The notes: a model not told the origin generated them from the sequence alone. A stretch of DNA of 64,000 bases from Luteimonas wenzhouensis (GCF_007859305.1 NZ_VOHE01000003.1:1-64000), one strand, 5' to 3'; shown: positions 47,753 to 57,361, counted from the first letter of the stretch. Numbers and translations: made by a program.

Positions 47753-48541
47753 TCAGCGGTCGGGTTGGACGGGATAGGGACAGGGAACGTCGAACACGTC
47801 GCGGCACAGGCGTTCGTTCAGGCGGTCGAGCGCCGCCCCGTCGCCGGGGTCGAGCAGCGGGCGCCAGCCATAGCCGTTGAGCAGGTAGTGCAGGTGCTGG
47901 AAGAGCAGGCGGTACGGGTCGCCAAGGACCGGGTCGAGCAGGCCCTGCTGCTGGGCAAGCGTATGCATGCCCAGGCACAGGGTCCATGGGCCGATCGTCA
48001 GGGCGGCATCGGGCAGCGCGAACGAGCCGGGGAGGTCGCCGTCGCGCCGCGCCTGGGCGGCGATGTCGTCGACCAGGCGGCCGAGCGGCTCCCAGGCCGC
48101 GAGCGCGCGCTGCCGGATCGCGGCCGACGCCGCACCCCAGACCACGTCGCTCCACACGAACTGCGCCAGGCGGAAATGCTCGGGCTGCTCGCGCAGCACC
48201 ACCAGGTCGGCCAGCGCCAGCGCCACCATGCGTTCGCGGGTCGGGCCCTGCCAGCGCGCGGCGCGTTCGAACAACTCCATCCGGCCCAGGCAGTTGCGCG
48301 CGGCCAGCGCGACCAGCAGGTCCTCCTTGCTGGCGAAATGCCGGTACAGGGTGCCGATCGCGTACTCGCACTCGTCGGCGATGCGCGACATCTGCAGGTT
48401 GAGCAGCCCGTCGCGCTGGATCAGCGCCTGCGCACAATCGAGGAACCGGTCCTCGCGGCGTGCGAATTCGCGTTGCTTGCGGGTGGCGGTGCTCAAGAAA
48501 GGTGGCCGGGGCGGGGGAGGCGGATTTTGAACCGGATTCAT
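47753..48541 (-). CDS. TetR/AcrR-family regulator of the efflux genes
   Basis: 262 residues from the ATG at 48541; a start 27 codons earlier is open but proline- and glycine-rich. The helix-turn-helix reads LLNLQMSRIADECEYAIGTLYRHFASKEDLLVAL, about residues 45-80. The ligand domain is longer than usual and contains LCLGMHTLAQQQG. It is first in a minus-strand operon with one efflux adaptor-permease pair. It faces a second, divergent pair across 150 bases that contain a palindromic operator, so it may control both; that is inference from position. Confidence 0.9.
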   Translation of the reverse strand: MNPVQNPPPPPRPPFLSTATRKQREFARREDRFLDCAQALIQRDGLLNLQMSRIADECEYAIGTLYRHFASKEDLLVALAARNCLGRMELFERAARWQGPTRERMVALALADLVVLREQPEHFRLAQFVWSDVVWGAASAAIRQRALAAWEPLGRLVDDIAAQARRDGDLPGSFALPDAALTIGPWTLCLGMHTLAQQQGLLDPVLGDPYRLLFQHLHYLLNGYGWRPLLDPGDGAALDRLNERLCRDVFDVPCPYPVQPDR

Positions 48542-48621
48542 TCCATGATCCAGTCTCACCTGCGTGGCGCCCCCGGGTGGCGGACTGACTTGTGGCAGTG
48601 GTGCGCCTGACCTCCCTCTCA

Positions 48622-48640
48622 TATACTGCGCGGTACAGTA
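48622..48640 (+). promoter_or_regulatory. TetR-type operator overlapping a -10 box before the second efflux operon
   Basis: TACTGCGCGGTACAGTA (48624-48640) has inverted TACTG/CAGTA arms and overlaps a -10-like TATACT (48622-48627). It lies in the only AT-richer part of the 150-base divergent region between tetR and the second adaptor. A bound repressor would block the rightward promoter and possibly the leftward one too. No clear -35 was found. Confidence 0.55.
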
Positions 48641-48691
48641 ATTACTACACCCGGCCGGCGCCCCACGGCGTCCGCCAGACAGGGATTGCCC

Positions 48692-49879
48692 ATGCGCCGT
48701 TTGCCTGCCTGTGTCCCACTGCTGCTCCTGCTGGCCGCCTGCGGTGGCGAACCGGCCCCCCAGACCCCTCCCCCGCCCGAAGTCGGCGTGATCAGGGCCG
48801 AGGCCGTCGACCTGCCCCTCACCCTGGAGGTGGGGGGACGCCTGTCCGCTTACCGCAGCGCCGACGTGCGCGCGCGCGTGCCCGGCGTGCTACAGCAGCG
48901 CGTGTACACCGAGGGCAGCGACGTCGAGGAGGGCCAGGTGCTGTTCCTCATCGATCCGGCGCCGCTGCAGGCCGCACTGGGCACCGCGCGCGCCGCGCTC
49001 GCGCAGGCCGAAGCCAACCATGCCAACGCCCGTGCCAACGCCGAGCGCGCGCGCCGGCTGGCGCCGCAGAACTACGTCTCCGCCGCCGATCTCGACAACG
49101 CCCTGGCCGCCGAACGCAGCGCCGCGGCCGCGGTCGAGGCGGCGCGCGCGGCGGTGGAGAGCGCGCGCATCAACCTGGGCTACGCGACCGTACGCTCGCC
49201 GATCGCCGGTCGCGCCGGCCGCCAGCGTGTCACCGAGGGCGCCCTGGTCGGCCAGGGCGAGGCCACCCTGCTCACCACGGTCGACCAGATCGATCCGCTG
49301 TACGCGAACTTCTCGCTGGGCGTGGGCGAAGTCGACCGCATTCGCCAGGCGCGGGCCGCCGCGCCGGAGGCCGTCGCCAGCGTGGACGTGGTGCTGCCCG
49401 ACGGCAGCCCGCACCCGCACGCGGGCACGCTGGACTTCTCCGGCGACGTGGTCGACCCCGCCACCGGCGCGATCTCGCTGCGCGCGGTGGTTCCCAACCC
49501 CGAGCGCCGGCTGCTGCCCGGCACCTATGTCAGCCTGCGTGCCAGGCTCGGCCAGCTGCGCGGCGTGTTCGCCATCCCGCAGGCGGCGGTGCAGCGCGAC
49601 GCGCGCGGCGCCTACGTGCTGGTCGTGGGCGCGGAGGGCCAGGTCGCGCGCCGCGACGTGGCGCTCGAGCGTGCCGAGGGCGGCAACTGGATCGTGTCCT
49701 CGGGCCTGGAGGATGGCGAGCAGGTGATCGTCTCCGGGCTGCAGAAGGCCACGATCGGCGGCCCGGCCACGCCGGTGCCGTGGACGCCGCAGGGCCAGGC
49801 CCCCGGCGCGCCGGCGCCGGCGCCCGAGGGCGACGACGCCCCTGCCGAAGGCGGCGACGAAGCGCCCGGACGGGACTGA
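48692..49879 (+). CDS. RND efflux adaptor lipoprotein, second system (AcrA/MexA-like)
   Basis: 395 residues from the ATG at 48692. A lipoprotein signal peptide ends LLLLLAAC. EVGGRLSAYRSADVRARVPG and TVRSPIAGRAGRQRVTEGALV are the two lipoyl halves around a coiled hairpin rich in alanine. The C-terminus is a disordered Pro/Ala/acidic tail of about 45 residues. It pairs with the permease six bases downstream and needs an outer-membrane channel encoded elsewhere. Confidence 0.93.
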   Translation: MRRLPACVPLLLLLAACGGEPAPQTPPPPEVGVIRAEAVDLPLTLEVGGRLSAYRSADVRARVPGVLQQRVYTEGSDVEEGQVLFLIDPAPLQAALGTARAALAQAEANHANARANAERARRLAPQNYVSAADLDNALAAERSAAAAVEAARAAVESARINLGYATVRSPIAGRAGRQRVTEGALVGQGEATLLTTVDQIDPLYANFSLGVGEVDRIRQARAAAPEAVASVDVVLPDGSPHPHAGTLDFSGDVVDPATGAISLRAVVPNPERRLLPGTYVSLRARLGQLRGVFAIPQAAVQRDARGAYVLVVGAEGQVARRDVALERAEGGNWIVSSGLEDGEQVIVSGLQKATIGGPATPVPWTPQGQAPGAPAPAPEGDDAPAEGGDEAPGRD

Positions 49880-49885
49880 GCCCCC

Positions 49886-52800
49886 ATGCCACGTTTCTTC
49901 ATCCACCACCCGGTCTTCGCCTGGGTCATCGCGATCCTGATCTCGCTCAGCGGCGTGATCTCGCTGCTGAACATGGGCGTGGAGTCGTATCCGAACGTGG
50001 CGCCGCCGCAGGTGACCGTCGGCGCGACCTACCCGGGCGCGGATGCGCGCACCGCCGAGCAGGCGGTCACCCAGGTCATCGAACAGCAGCTCACCGGCAT
50101 CGACAACCTGCTGTACTTCAGCTCGACCTCCAGTTCGTCCGGCCGGGTGTCGATCACCCTGACCTTCGAGACCGGCACCGACCCAGACATCGCCCAGGTC
50201 CAGGTGCAGAACAAGGTCTCGCTGGCCACGCCGCGCCTGCCTTCGGAGGTGGTGCAGCAGGGCGTGGTGGTGGCCAAGGCCAACAGCGGCTTCCTGATGG
50301 TGGTCGGGCTGCGCTCGAGCGATCCGTCGATGGACCGCAACGCGCTCAACGACCTGATCGCCTCGCGCATCCTCGAGCCGCTGGCGCGCGTGCCCGGGGT
50401 CGGCAACACCCAGCACTTCGGCTCCGAGTACGCCATGAACATCTGGCTCGACCCGGTCAAGCTGCAGGGCTACGGGCTGTCGGCCACCCAGGTGCTGCAG
50501 GCGGTGCGGGCGCAGAACGCGCAGTTCGCCGCCGGTTCGATCGGCTCGGACCCGGCGCCGGCGGGCCAGGGGTTCACCGCCACGGTGGCGGCCGAGGGCC
50601 GCTTCAGCACCCCCGAGGAGTTCCGCGACATCATCCTGCGCGCCGACCCGGACGGCGCGATCGTGCGCCTGGGCGACGTGGCCCGGGTCGAGGTGGGCGC
50701 GCAGGGCTACGGCTTCGACGCCAAGTTCAACGGCCAGCCCACCGGCGCGGTGGCGGTGATGCTGCAGCCCGGCGCCAACGCGCTGGCGGTGGCCGAGGCG
50801 GTCACCGCGCGCATGGACGAACTGCAGGCCACGTTCCCGCCCGGCGTGGAGTGGTACTCGCCGTTCGACTCCACCACCTTCGTGCGGATCGCGATCAAGG
50901 AGGTGGTCAAGACGCTGGCCGAGGCGGTGGTGCTGGTGTTCCTGGTGATGCTGCTGTTCCTGCAGAACCTGCGCGCCACGATCATCCCGACCCTGGTCAT
51001 CCCGGTGGCCCTGCTGGGCACCTTCCTGGGCCTGAACCTGATCGGCTTCACCGTCAACCAGCTGACCATGTTCGCGATGGTGCTGGCGATCGGCATCGTG
51101 GTCGACGACGCGATCGTGGTGATCGAGAACGTCGAGCGGATCATGTCCGAGGAGCACCTGCCTCCGCTGGAGGCCACGGAGAAGGCGATGGGCCAGATCA
51201 CCGGCGCGGTGGTGGCGATCACCGTGGTGCTGGCCGCGGTGTTCATCCCCAGCGCGCTGCAGGGCGGCGCCTCGGGCGAGATCTACAAGCAGTTCGCGAT
51301 CACCATCGCCATGGCGATGGCGTTCTCGGCGTTCCTGGCGCTGGGCTTCACCCCGGCCCTGTGCGCGACCTTCCTCAAGCAGCACGCGGCGCCCGGCGAG
51401 AAGAGGGAGAACCGCTTCGTGCGCGGCTTCAACCGCCTGTACGAGCGCGTGAGCCGCACCTACGTCGGCCACATCGGCAGCGCGATCTCGCACGCGCCGC
51501 GCTGGATGGTGGTGTTCGCGGTGCTGGTGGTGCTGTGCGGGGTGCTGTTCACGCGCCTGCCCGGCAGCTTCGTGCCCGAGGAGGACCAGGGCTACGCGAT
51601 GGTCATCGTGCAGCTGCCGCCGGGCGCGACCCTGCAGCGCACCCAGGCCGTGTTCGAGGACGTGCGCGCCACGCTGGAGGGCCTGGACGGCTACGAAGGC
51701 ATGATGCAGATCGCCGGCTTCAGCTTCGTCGGCCAGGGCGAGAACGTGGGCATGGCGTTCGTGCGGCTCAAGCACTGGGACGAGCGCGACATCACCGTGC
51801 CCGAGTTCATCCAGCAGGCCAACGCCGCGCTGTACGGTATCCGCGACGCCTCGATCTTCGTGGTCAACCTGCCCACGATCCAGGGCCTGGGCCAGTTCGG
51901 CGGCTTCGACATGTACCTGCAGGACCGCGCGGGCGTCGGCCGCGAGGTGCTGGGCCAGGCACGCGACACGCTGCTTGGCGCCGCGGCGCAGCGCAGCGAC
52001 GTGCTCACCGGGGTGCGTCCGAACACGCTGGCCGACTCGCCGCAGCTGCAGCTCGAGGTCGACCGCGCGCAGGCGCACGCGATGGGGCTGTCGGTGGGCG
52101 ACGTGTACAACGCGATCCAGCTGATGCTGGCGCCGGTGTACGTCAACGACTACTTCTCCAACGGCCGCATCAAGCGCGTGGTCATGCGCGCCGACGCGCC
52201 CTACCGCACCGGGCCGGAATCGTTCGCGCACTTCTACAGCCCGTCGGCCATGCAGCGCGGCGAAGACGGCAACCCGGCGATGATCCCGCTCAGCAACGTG
52301 GTCGCGTCGGAGTGGATGATGAATACCCCGTCGCTGACCCGCTACAACGGTTACGCGGCGATCAACATCAATGGCTCGCCGGCGCCCGGTCGCAGTTCGG
52401 GCGAGGCGATGGCGGCGATGGAGGACATCGTCGTCAACGAGCTGCCCGCGGGCATCGGCTTCGATTGGACCGGCCTGTCGTACCAGGAAATCATCGCCGG
52501 CAACACCGCGACGCTGCTGCTGGTGCTGTCGGTGCTGGTGGTGTTCCTGTGCCTGGCGGCGCTGTACGAGAGCTGGTCGATCCCGGTCTCGGTACTGCTG
52601 GTGGTGCCGCTGGGCATCCTCGGCGCGGTGGTGTTCACCATGCTGCGTGGGCTGTCGAACGACATCTTCTTCAAGATCGGCCTGGTCACCGTGATCGGCC
52701 TGGCGGCGAAGAACGCGATCCTGATCGTGGAGTTCGCGGTGCTCGAGCGCGCCGCGGGCAGGACCCTGCGCGAGGCCACGATCGAGGCCGCGCGCCTGCG

Positions 52801-53053
52801 TCTGCGCCCGATCCTGATGACCTCGCTGGCGTTCATCATGGGCGTGACCCCGATGGCACTGTCGACCGGCGCCGGCGCCAACGCGCGCCACGCGATCGGC
52901 ACCGGCGTGATCGGCGGCATGCTGTTCGCCACCTTCCTCGGCCTGCTGCTGATTCCGGTGTTCTTCGTGGCCGTGCGGCGGATGCTGGGCGACCCCATGG
53001 ACGAACCGGCGCCGGGGCGCCAGGTGGGCCACGCGCCGCCGGACGCGCACTGA
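49886..53053 (+). CDS. RND multidrug efflux permease (AcrB/MexB-like), second system
   Basis: 1055 residues beginning MPRFFIHHPVFAWVIAILI, the standard HAE1 N-terminus. The segment 4 Asp pair (GIVVDDAIVVIENVERIM) and segment 10 lysine (GLAAKNAILIVEFA) are present. The porter loops contain QNKVSLATPRLPSEVVQQGV and the docking region SFVPEEDQGYAM, as in AcrB. It should exchange protons for drugs as a trimer with the lipoprotein adaptor just upstream (6-base spacing). The stop is followed by about 100 bases without a recognisable terminator before the converging lipase-like gene. Confidence 0.95.
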   Translation: MPRFFIHHPVFAWVIAILISLSGVISLLNMGVESYPNVAPPQVTVGATYPGADARTAEQAVTQVIEQQLTGIDNLLYFSSTSSSSGRVSITLTFETGTDPDIAQVQVQNKVSLATPRLPSEVVQQGVVVAKANSGFLMVVGLRSSDPSMDRNALNDLIASRILEPLARVPGVGNTQHFGSEYAMNIWLDPVKLQGYGLSATQVLQAVRAQNAQFAAGSIGSDPAPAGQGFTATVAAEGRFSTPEEFRDIILRADPDGAIVRLGDVARVEVGAQGYGFDAKFNGQPTGAVAVMLQPGANALAVAEAVTARMDELQATFPPGVEWYSPFDSTTFVRIAIKEVVKTLAEAVVLVFLVMLLFLQNLRATIIPTLVIPVALLGTFLGLNLIGFTVNQLTMFAMVLAIGIVVDDAIVVIENVERIMSEEHLPPLEATEKAMGQITGAVVAITVVLAAVFIPSALQGGASGEIYKQFAITIAMAMAFSAFLALGFTPALCATFLKQHAAPGEKRENRFVRGFNRLYERVSRTYVGHIGSAISHAPRWMVVFAVLVVLCGVLFTRLPGSFVPEEDQGYAMVIVQLPPGATLQRTQAVFEDVRATLEGLDGYEGMMQIAGFSFVGQGENVGMAFVRLKHWDERDITVPEFIQQANAALYGIRDASIFVVNLPTIQGLGQFGGFDMYLQDRAGVGREVLGQARDTLLGAAAQRSDVLTGVRPNTLADSPQLQLEVDRAQAHAMGLSVGDVYNAIQLMLAPVYVNDYFSNGRIKRVVMRADAPYRTGPESFAHFYSPSAMQRGEDGNPAMIPLSNVVASEWMMNTPSLTRYNGYAAININGSPAPGRSSGEAMAAMEDIVVNELPAGIGFDWTGLSYQEIIAGNTATLLLVLSVLVVFLCLAALYESWSIPVSVLLVVPLGILGAVVFTMLRGLSNDIFFKIGLVTVIGLAAKNAILIVEFAVLERAAGRTLREATIEAARLRLRPILMTSLAFIMGVTPMALSTGAGANARHAIGTGVIGGMLFATFLGLLLIPVFFVAVRRMLGDPMDEPAPGRQVGHAPPDAH

Positions 53054-53161
53054 AGTGCCTGACGCCGGGCGGGCCTCGCCCGGCGGTCTGACCGTCGCCG
53101 CGATGCCCGGCTGCCCCGGTGCAGGTCCGACGTCTGCTGCGCCGCGGCGTTCCGGGCGCAG

Positions 53162-55371
53162 TCAGCGTGCCAGCACCGCCTCCGCCGCCTGGCGCGCCTC
53201 AACGTCGTCCCGCGCGGACGTGGACTGCGCATCGCGCGCGTCCAGCTGCGCCTGTCCGGACTGCATCCACAGCCGCGCCGGCGGGGTCTCGAGCAGTGCC
53301 GCGGCGCTGGCACTGATCTTCGCGCCGTCGCCGTCGCGGATTGCTTCGAGGAACCGCGCCAACGCCTGTCCCGATTCGCCACGCAGCACGGACTGCAGCG
53401 GCGAGTCCGTCGCCGCAGCGGGTCCGGCCTGCAGGTGGCGGTCGAGCAGTTCACGCGCGGCACGTTCCCGGCGTGCGATCTCGGCATCGAGGCTCGGGAT
53501 CACCGCGGTGGCCATGCCGTGGCGTTCGAGGCCTTCCTGCAAGGCGGGGCCGGCGTTGCGCGCCAGGCCGATCGTGCCGCGTACTCCCGCGGCGCCGGCA
53601 GGATGGTTCGGGGCGTGCGTGGCGATGCTGCCGACGAGGAAGCCGGTGGTCGCGCCCAGCCCCGCGCCGGCGCCGGGCGCGCGCTGCGTGGTGGCGTCGA
53701 TGCGCGCGCCCGAGTCTTGCAGCACGCCGCCCACGGCCTCGCCAGCGCGCTGCATGCCCCGGCGGACCGAGGCGCCCTGGCGGTCGAGATCTTCGGCCAG
53801 TGCCGCGCCGACGGCGCCCGCGATCAGCCGGTAGCGTCCGGCGTCGGCGCGCCCGCGTTCCAGCGCGTCCGCCGCCGCGGCGCCGGCTCCGGTCCTGGCC
53901 CGGCTGGCGCGCGCATCGAGCGATGCGGACAGCTCGCCGGCGCGCTCGTGCACGTAGCGACCGATCCCGCCCGGCAGTCCTCCGGCCACCCAGTGGATGC
54001 CCCGCGCGCCGCCCGCGCCGGCCGCATTGACGCGCGCTTCCAGCGCCCCGCCCGCGCGCAGCGCGACGGCCTCGGCGTTCGCGCGCAGTTCGCGCCACTG
54101 GGCGGCGAGTTCGCCGCCGGTGCGCACACCGTGGTCGATCGTGATGCCGGTGACGCGATAGCCCAGGCCGGCAAAGTCGCCGGCCTGGGCCCAGGTCCGG
54201 GACGTGACGGCGCCGGTCCATTCCAGTCCGCCGCGCGCCAGGTCGCCGCCGGCCTCGACCAGTGCCCCCATGCGGCGTCCGGCCTCGGCAGAGCGCGCGG
54301 TCGCGGCGAGCACGCTCAACATCGGCCCGGCGAGGCGATGCAGGTCCGCGATCGACGCGGCTTCCTCGCGCGCCACCAGCGACTGGCCCTGGGCGGACAT
54401 CGCAACCAGTGGCGGCATGCGTCGGCCGGCCGCCTGTGGCAACTCGCCCAGCAGCGCGGCGCCGTCGCCGCGCGCCAGCCGGTCCACGAAGGCGTGGATC
54501 GCGGGATGCGAGGACCCGGGGACGCCTTCGACAGCGCGTGCTCGAGCCGCCCGCGCGCTTCGGGGACTTTGCGCAGCATTGTCGCGGTGTCGGCGAGGAT
54601 CCCGGCCAGTCGCCGCCGCGAGGCGGGATCGAGGCTGGCCAGGTCGCCCTGGATGCCGTCGTTGAGCACGTCGCCCTTGACGTGCCAGGCGGTGACGGTG
54701 CGTGCGGTGTCGTAGATCCGAAGGCCATCGTTCTCGCGTGCGAAACGGGCGACGGTCTCGGGATGCAGGCCGGCCGCATTGAGCGTCACGGTGCGCATGC
54801 CGGTAACCGCCGATGCCGCGGCTGCGAGCCCGCCACCGAGGCTGTGGCCGGTGATGTCGAAGTCGAGACCGCGTTCCCTCAACAGAACCGCGAGGTCCAT
54901 TGCCTGATCGTAGTAGTTCGTCTGCAGCCCAACGGATTGAGGAAAGTTGTTCCCAAGGAAATCTTCAGACGCCGTATGACGTCGGGCGCCGTCGGTGCCA
55001 AGGACTTCTCCTGCCGAGCCCTTGAACGCCAGAGTCGGTTTGAAGCCGGGTCCGAGCACATTCGGGTCGGGGATGTAGATCTCCGCCCGGAAACCGGAGT
55101 CGCTTGGCTGGAGTCTTGCCAGCAGTTGTTCATCCGTCGACGTTGTGTCGCCGATCAGTTCGCGGAGCAGGTCGAGATTCTCGCTGGCACGCAACCAGCC
55201 GTTGGGCGGATCGCCCTCGCCGCGAGCGGCATCGTAGACGTCCGCGGACAGCGCGGCCATCTCGCGAGCGTGGTAGATGTCCTGCAGCTCGTCCGCTGCT
55301 ACGCGCGCCGATGGATCGTCGATCGCTCTGAGCTGCTCAATCAGCGCCAGCTGCTCTTTCCTTCCATCCAT
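53162..55371 (-). pseudogene. Lipase-domain putative effector, interrupted by a single-base frameshift
   Basis: The first frame (ATG 55371) encodes a class-3-lipase-like domain: TLAFKGSAGE, DFDITGHSLGGGLAAAAS with nucleophile Ser177, and AWHVKGDVLNDGIQ near 229-241. Around 54521-54533 the frame must shift by one base to continue as EGVPGSSHPAIHAFVDRL and a further 441 residues to 53162. Joined, it would be about 735 residues. The second part is alanine-, arginine- and glycine-rich and helical, with glycine-zipper-like stretches (LGATTGFLVGSIATHA). There is no signal peptide. It lies 26 bases after an ankyrin lipoprotein, fitting a secreted phospholipase toxin and its immunity protein. Pseudogene or sequencing error is undecided. 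Confidence 0.7.
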
Positions 55372-55397
55372 GGAATCTCTACCCTCATTGATCGGAA

Positions 55398-56327
55398 CTA
55401 CAGGATATGAATTTCGGATTCGTCATCCGGGAATCCCAAACGTGCCCGCATCTTCCTGTAGTGATCCGGCATCGGTGGGCGTTCGAACTCCTGGTCAGCC
55501 AGCCACTGCTGGCACACACGCTGCCAGGAAGGATCTTCCGGATTCCCTGGATGCCAGAAAATGGAGTTGATGGTTCGCGAGTCACTCTTCTGCACCGGTT
55601 CACCGTGCACGAATTCGCGGCCAGGCTCCGCGCCATGCTCGAGCAGCCAGTGGACCATCTTGAAGCCGCCCCTGGAGGCGTAGACCTCCGTGATCGTGCG
55701 TCCCAACGACACGTCGGCGTTCACATCGGCACCCCTCTCCACCAGCAGCTGCACGTTGCGCCATTTGTTCTGCTTGATGAAGGCATGGAACAACAGCGCT
55801 TCGCCATTGGCGTTGCGCGTGTCGGGGTCGCCGCCGTAGTCGAGCAGGATCCCGAGGTAGACCGGATCGTCCTGCTCCGCAGCCCAGACCATGGCGTTGC
55901 CGTAGTACTGGGGGCTGCTGCCCCTGCGCACGGGATACGGCTTCCTCGCATTCGGATCGGCGCCCGCCTCCAGCATGGCGCGCAGGCCTTCGGGACTGCC
56001 GCTGTAGATCGGCCAGGCGAGCAGCGGCATGCCGCCGCTCTGGCCGCCGAAGATGACGTCCGGATCCACGCCCTCGTCCTGCATCAGGCGCCGGATTTCG
56101 GCGGCATCGCCGCGTTCGGCGGCGATGGCCAGGGCCTGGGCGCGGGGATCGGGGAAGGCGCGTTCGAGCGAAGCCTGATATCGCGAGCGGGGCTGCGATG
56201 CGGACAGGTCGAAGCCGCAGCCCGGGAGCGGCAGCAGCAGGCAGGTCAGCAGTGCGACCAGCCATGGGCGGGCGATGCCCAAGCCCGTGCGCGGCGCGCG
56301 CGCGATCGCCTCCTTCACTCCATCCAT
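55398..56327 (-). CDS. Ankyrin-repeat lipoprotein, candidate immunity protein
   Basis: 309 residues from the ATG at 56327. The signal peptide ends LLLPLPGC, a lipobox, placing the mature protein in the periplasm or on a membrane. About five ankyrin-like repeats follow: ALAIAAERGDAAEIRRLM, PLLAWPIYSGSPEGLRAMLE, NAMVWAAEQDDPVYLGILLD, ALLFHAFIKQNKWRNVQLLV and VYASRGGFKMVHWLLEHGAE. Ankyrin lipoproteins neutralise phospholipase effectors in Pseudomonas type VI systems (family knowledge), and this gene directly precedes a lipase-like gene in the same transcript. Local GC content is lower than in the flanks, suggesting transfer. The immunity role is inference. Confidence 0.82.
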   Translation of the reverse strand: MDGVKEAIARAPRTGLGIARPWLVALLTCLLLPLPGCGFDLSASQPRSRYQASLERAFPDPRAQALAIAAERGDAAEIRRLMQDEGVDPDVIFGGQSGGMPLLAWPIYSGSPEGLRAMLEAGADPNARKPYPVRRGSSPQYYGNAMVWAAEQDDPVYLGILLDYGGDPDTRNANGEALLFHAFIKQNKWRNVQLLVERGADVNADVSLGRTITEVYASRGGFKMVHWLLEHGAEPGREFVHGEPVQKSDSRTINSIFWHPGNPEDPSWQRVCQQWLADQEFERPPMPDHYRKMRARLGFPDDESEIHIL

Positions 56328-56379
56328 GGCGTGTTCCGGTGCGTGCGGTGGCCCAAGCATACCCGCATGCTGCGGACAC

Positions 56380-56409
56380 AAAAAAGCCCGGCAGCCTGGG
56401 CTGCCGGGC
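56380..56409 (-). terminator. Rho-independent terminator after the phasin gene
   Basis: GCCCGGCAG (56386-56394) pairs with CTGCCGGGC (56401-56409), and up to two more pairs close the loop. Six A residues at 56380-56385 read as a T-run on the minus strand. It lies 52 bases past the phasin stop and 53 bases before the ankyrin gene start, separating the two units. Confidence 0.92.
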
Positions 56410-56460
56410 CGTGCGTCGGCGACGCTGGGAGGGGGACGTCGCCGGCGTCTGGGGGATCGA

Positions 56461-56865
56461 TCAGCGGCGCTTGGACGCCTTGGTGGCCGCGGCCACGGCG
56501 CCCTGGGCCTGGTCCTGGGCCTTGGCCGTCGCGGACTCGATCTGGGTGCGGGCCAGCTCGGCGATCGCCTCGTTGGTCTTCACGGTCGCGCCGAGCACTT
56601 CCTGGCCGACGCTGATGACGCGTTCGACGTTCTCGCGGGCGATCTGCACGCCCTTCGGGAACAGCGTCTTCAGGCCGTCCAGGTCACGCACGTCGGCCGC
56701 CTGGCCGAGGAACGAGAACGTGGCCTCGGCATTTTCCTCGAGCGCCGCCAGCTGCAGGCCGAAGACCTTCTGGGCGTTCTCGAGGGCGAGGTGGTTGATG
56801 CGGGCGGCGGCGTCGGCGAACTGCCGGGTCGCGGCGGCGAACTGCTCGTTGTACTGGTAGTTCAT
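56461..56865 (-). CDS. Phasin family protein
   Basis: 134 residues from the ATG at 56865, preceded by AGGAG; the upstream frame is spurious. The Phasin_2 pattern is visible: MNYQYNEQFAAATRQFADAAARI, ALENAQKVFGLQLAALEENAEATFSFLGQA, then VISVGQEVLGATVKTNEAIAELARTQIESA. The tail is Ala/Lys-rich (AAATKASKRR), as in granule-binding phasins. It would coat polyhydroxyalkanoate granules; no phaC gene is nearby. Single-gene transcript with a strong terminator. Confidence 0.92.
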   Translation of the reverse strand: MNYQYNEQFAAATRQFADAAARINHLALENAQKVFGLQLAALEENAEATFSFLGQAADVRDLDGLKTLFPKGVQIARENVERVISVGQEVLGATVKTNEAIAELARTQIESATAKAQDQAQGAVAAATKASKRR

Positions 56866-56998
56866 GGTGATCTCCTGCGATCGGGCGGCACGGACTTTGC
56901 CGGTTTGTGCGGTGCACCATAACCCCGTTCTTGCTGCATTGCAACAAGAGCTGGCCGCTTTCCGCCCTTCCGTTCTGGAGGTCAATGAAATCAATACG

Positions 56999-57361
56999 TT
57001 ACGGTGATGGTCCAGTATACCGGCAGCCAGAAGTGCAGGTTTCGTGGACCACGACTGCGCTGAGCGCGGGCAGGGCCGGGCGCAACCGGTCCCAGATCCA
57101 GACGGCCAGACGCTCGCTGGTCGGGTTCTCCAGCCCCGGCACCTCGTTGAGGCAGTGGTGGTCGAGCTGCTCGTACAGCGGTCGGAACGCGGCCTTGATG
57201 TCGGCGAAGTCCATCACCCAGCCGGTTTCGGCGCCCGGTTCGCCGCTCACCTGCAGTTCGATCCGGAACGAGTGCCCGTGCAGGCGCCCGCACTTGTGGC
57301 CCGGCGGCACGTTCGGCAGCCAGTGCGCGGCCTCGATGGTGAAGCTCTTGAAGATGTCCAT
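56999..57361 (-). CDS. queD: 6-Carboxy-5,6,7,8-tetrahydropterin synthase (QueD)
   Basis: 120 residues. AAHWLP, LHGHSF and the downstream LDHHCLNEV carry the zinc and active-site histidines, CGRLHGH holds the catalytic cysteine, and [13 protein letters not shown] holds the conserved glutamate. The length and motifs fit QueD/PTPS-I, which converts dihydroneopterin triphosphate to carboxytetrahydropterin in queuosine synthesis. No other que gene or preQ1 riboswitch was seen nearby. The gene diverges from the ETF-QO gene across 146 bases. Confidence 0.92.
   Translation of the reverse strand: MDIFKSFTIEAAHWLPNVPPGHKCGRLHGHSFRIELQVSGEPGAETGWVMDFADIKAAFRPLYEQLDHHCLNEVPGLENPTSERLAVWIWDRLRPALPALSAVVVHETCTSGCRYTGPSP

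Noticed and set aside
43012..47880. 1622-codon plus-strand open frame over the first RND operon
   Set aside because: Antisense shadow of the RND permease and adaptor; low-complexity Arg/His/Gln/Asp composition.
48890..53050. 1386-codon minus-strand open frame over the second RND operon
   Set aside because: Antisense shadow of the adaptor and AcrB-like permease.
53162..54487. Separate 441-codon gene starting at GTG 54487
   Set aside because: There is no good start or ribosome-binding site, and the same frame is open and meaningful upstream (HPAIHAFVDRL), so it is better read as the rest of the frameshifted lipase-like gene.
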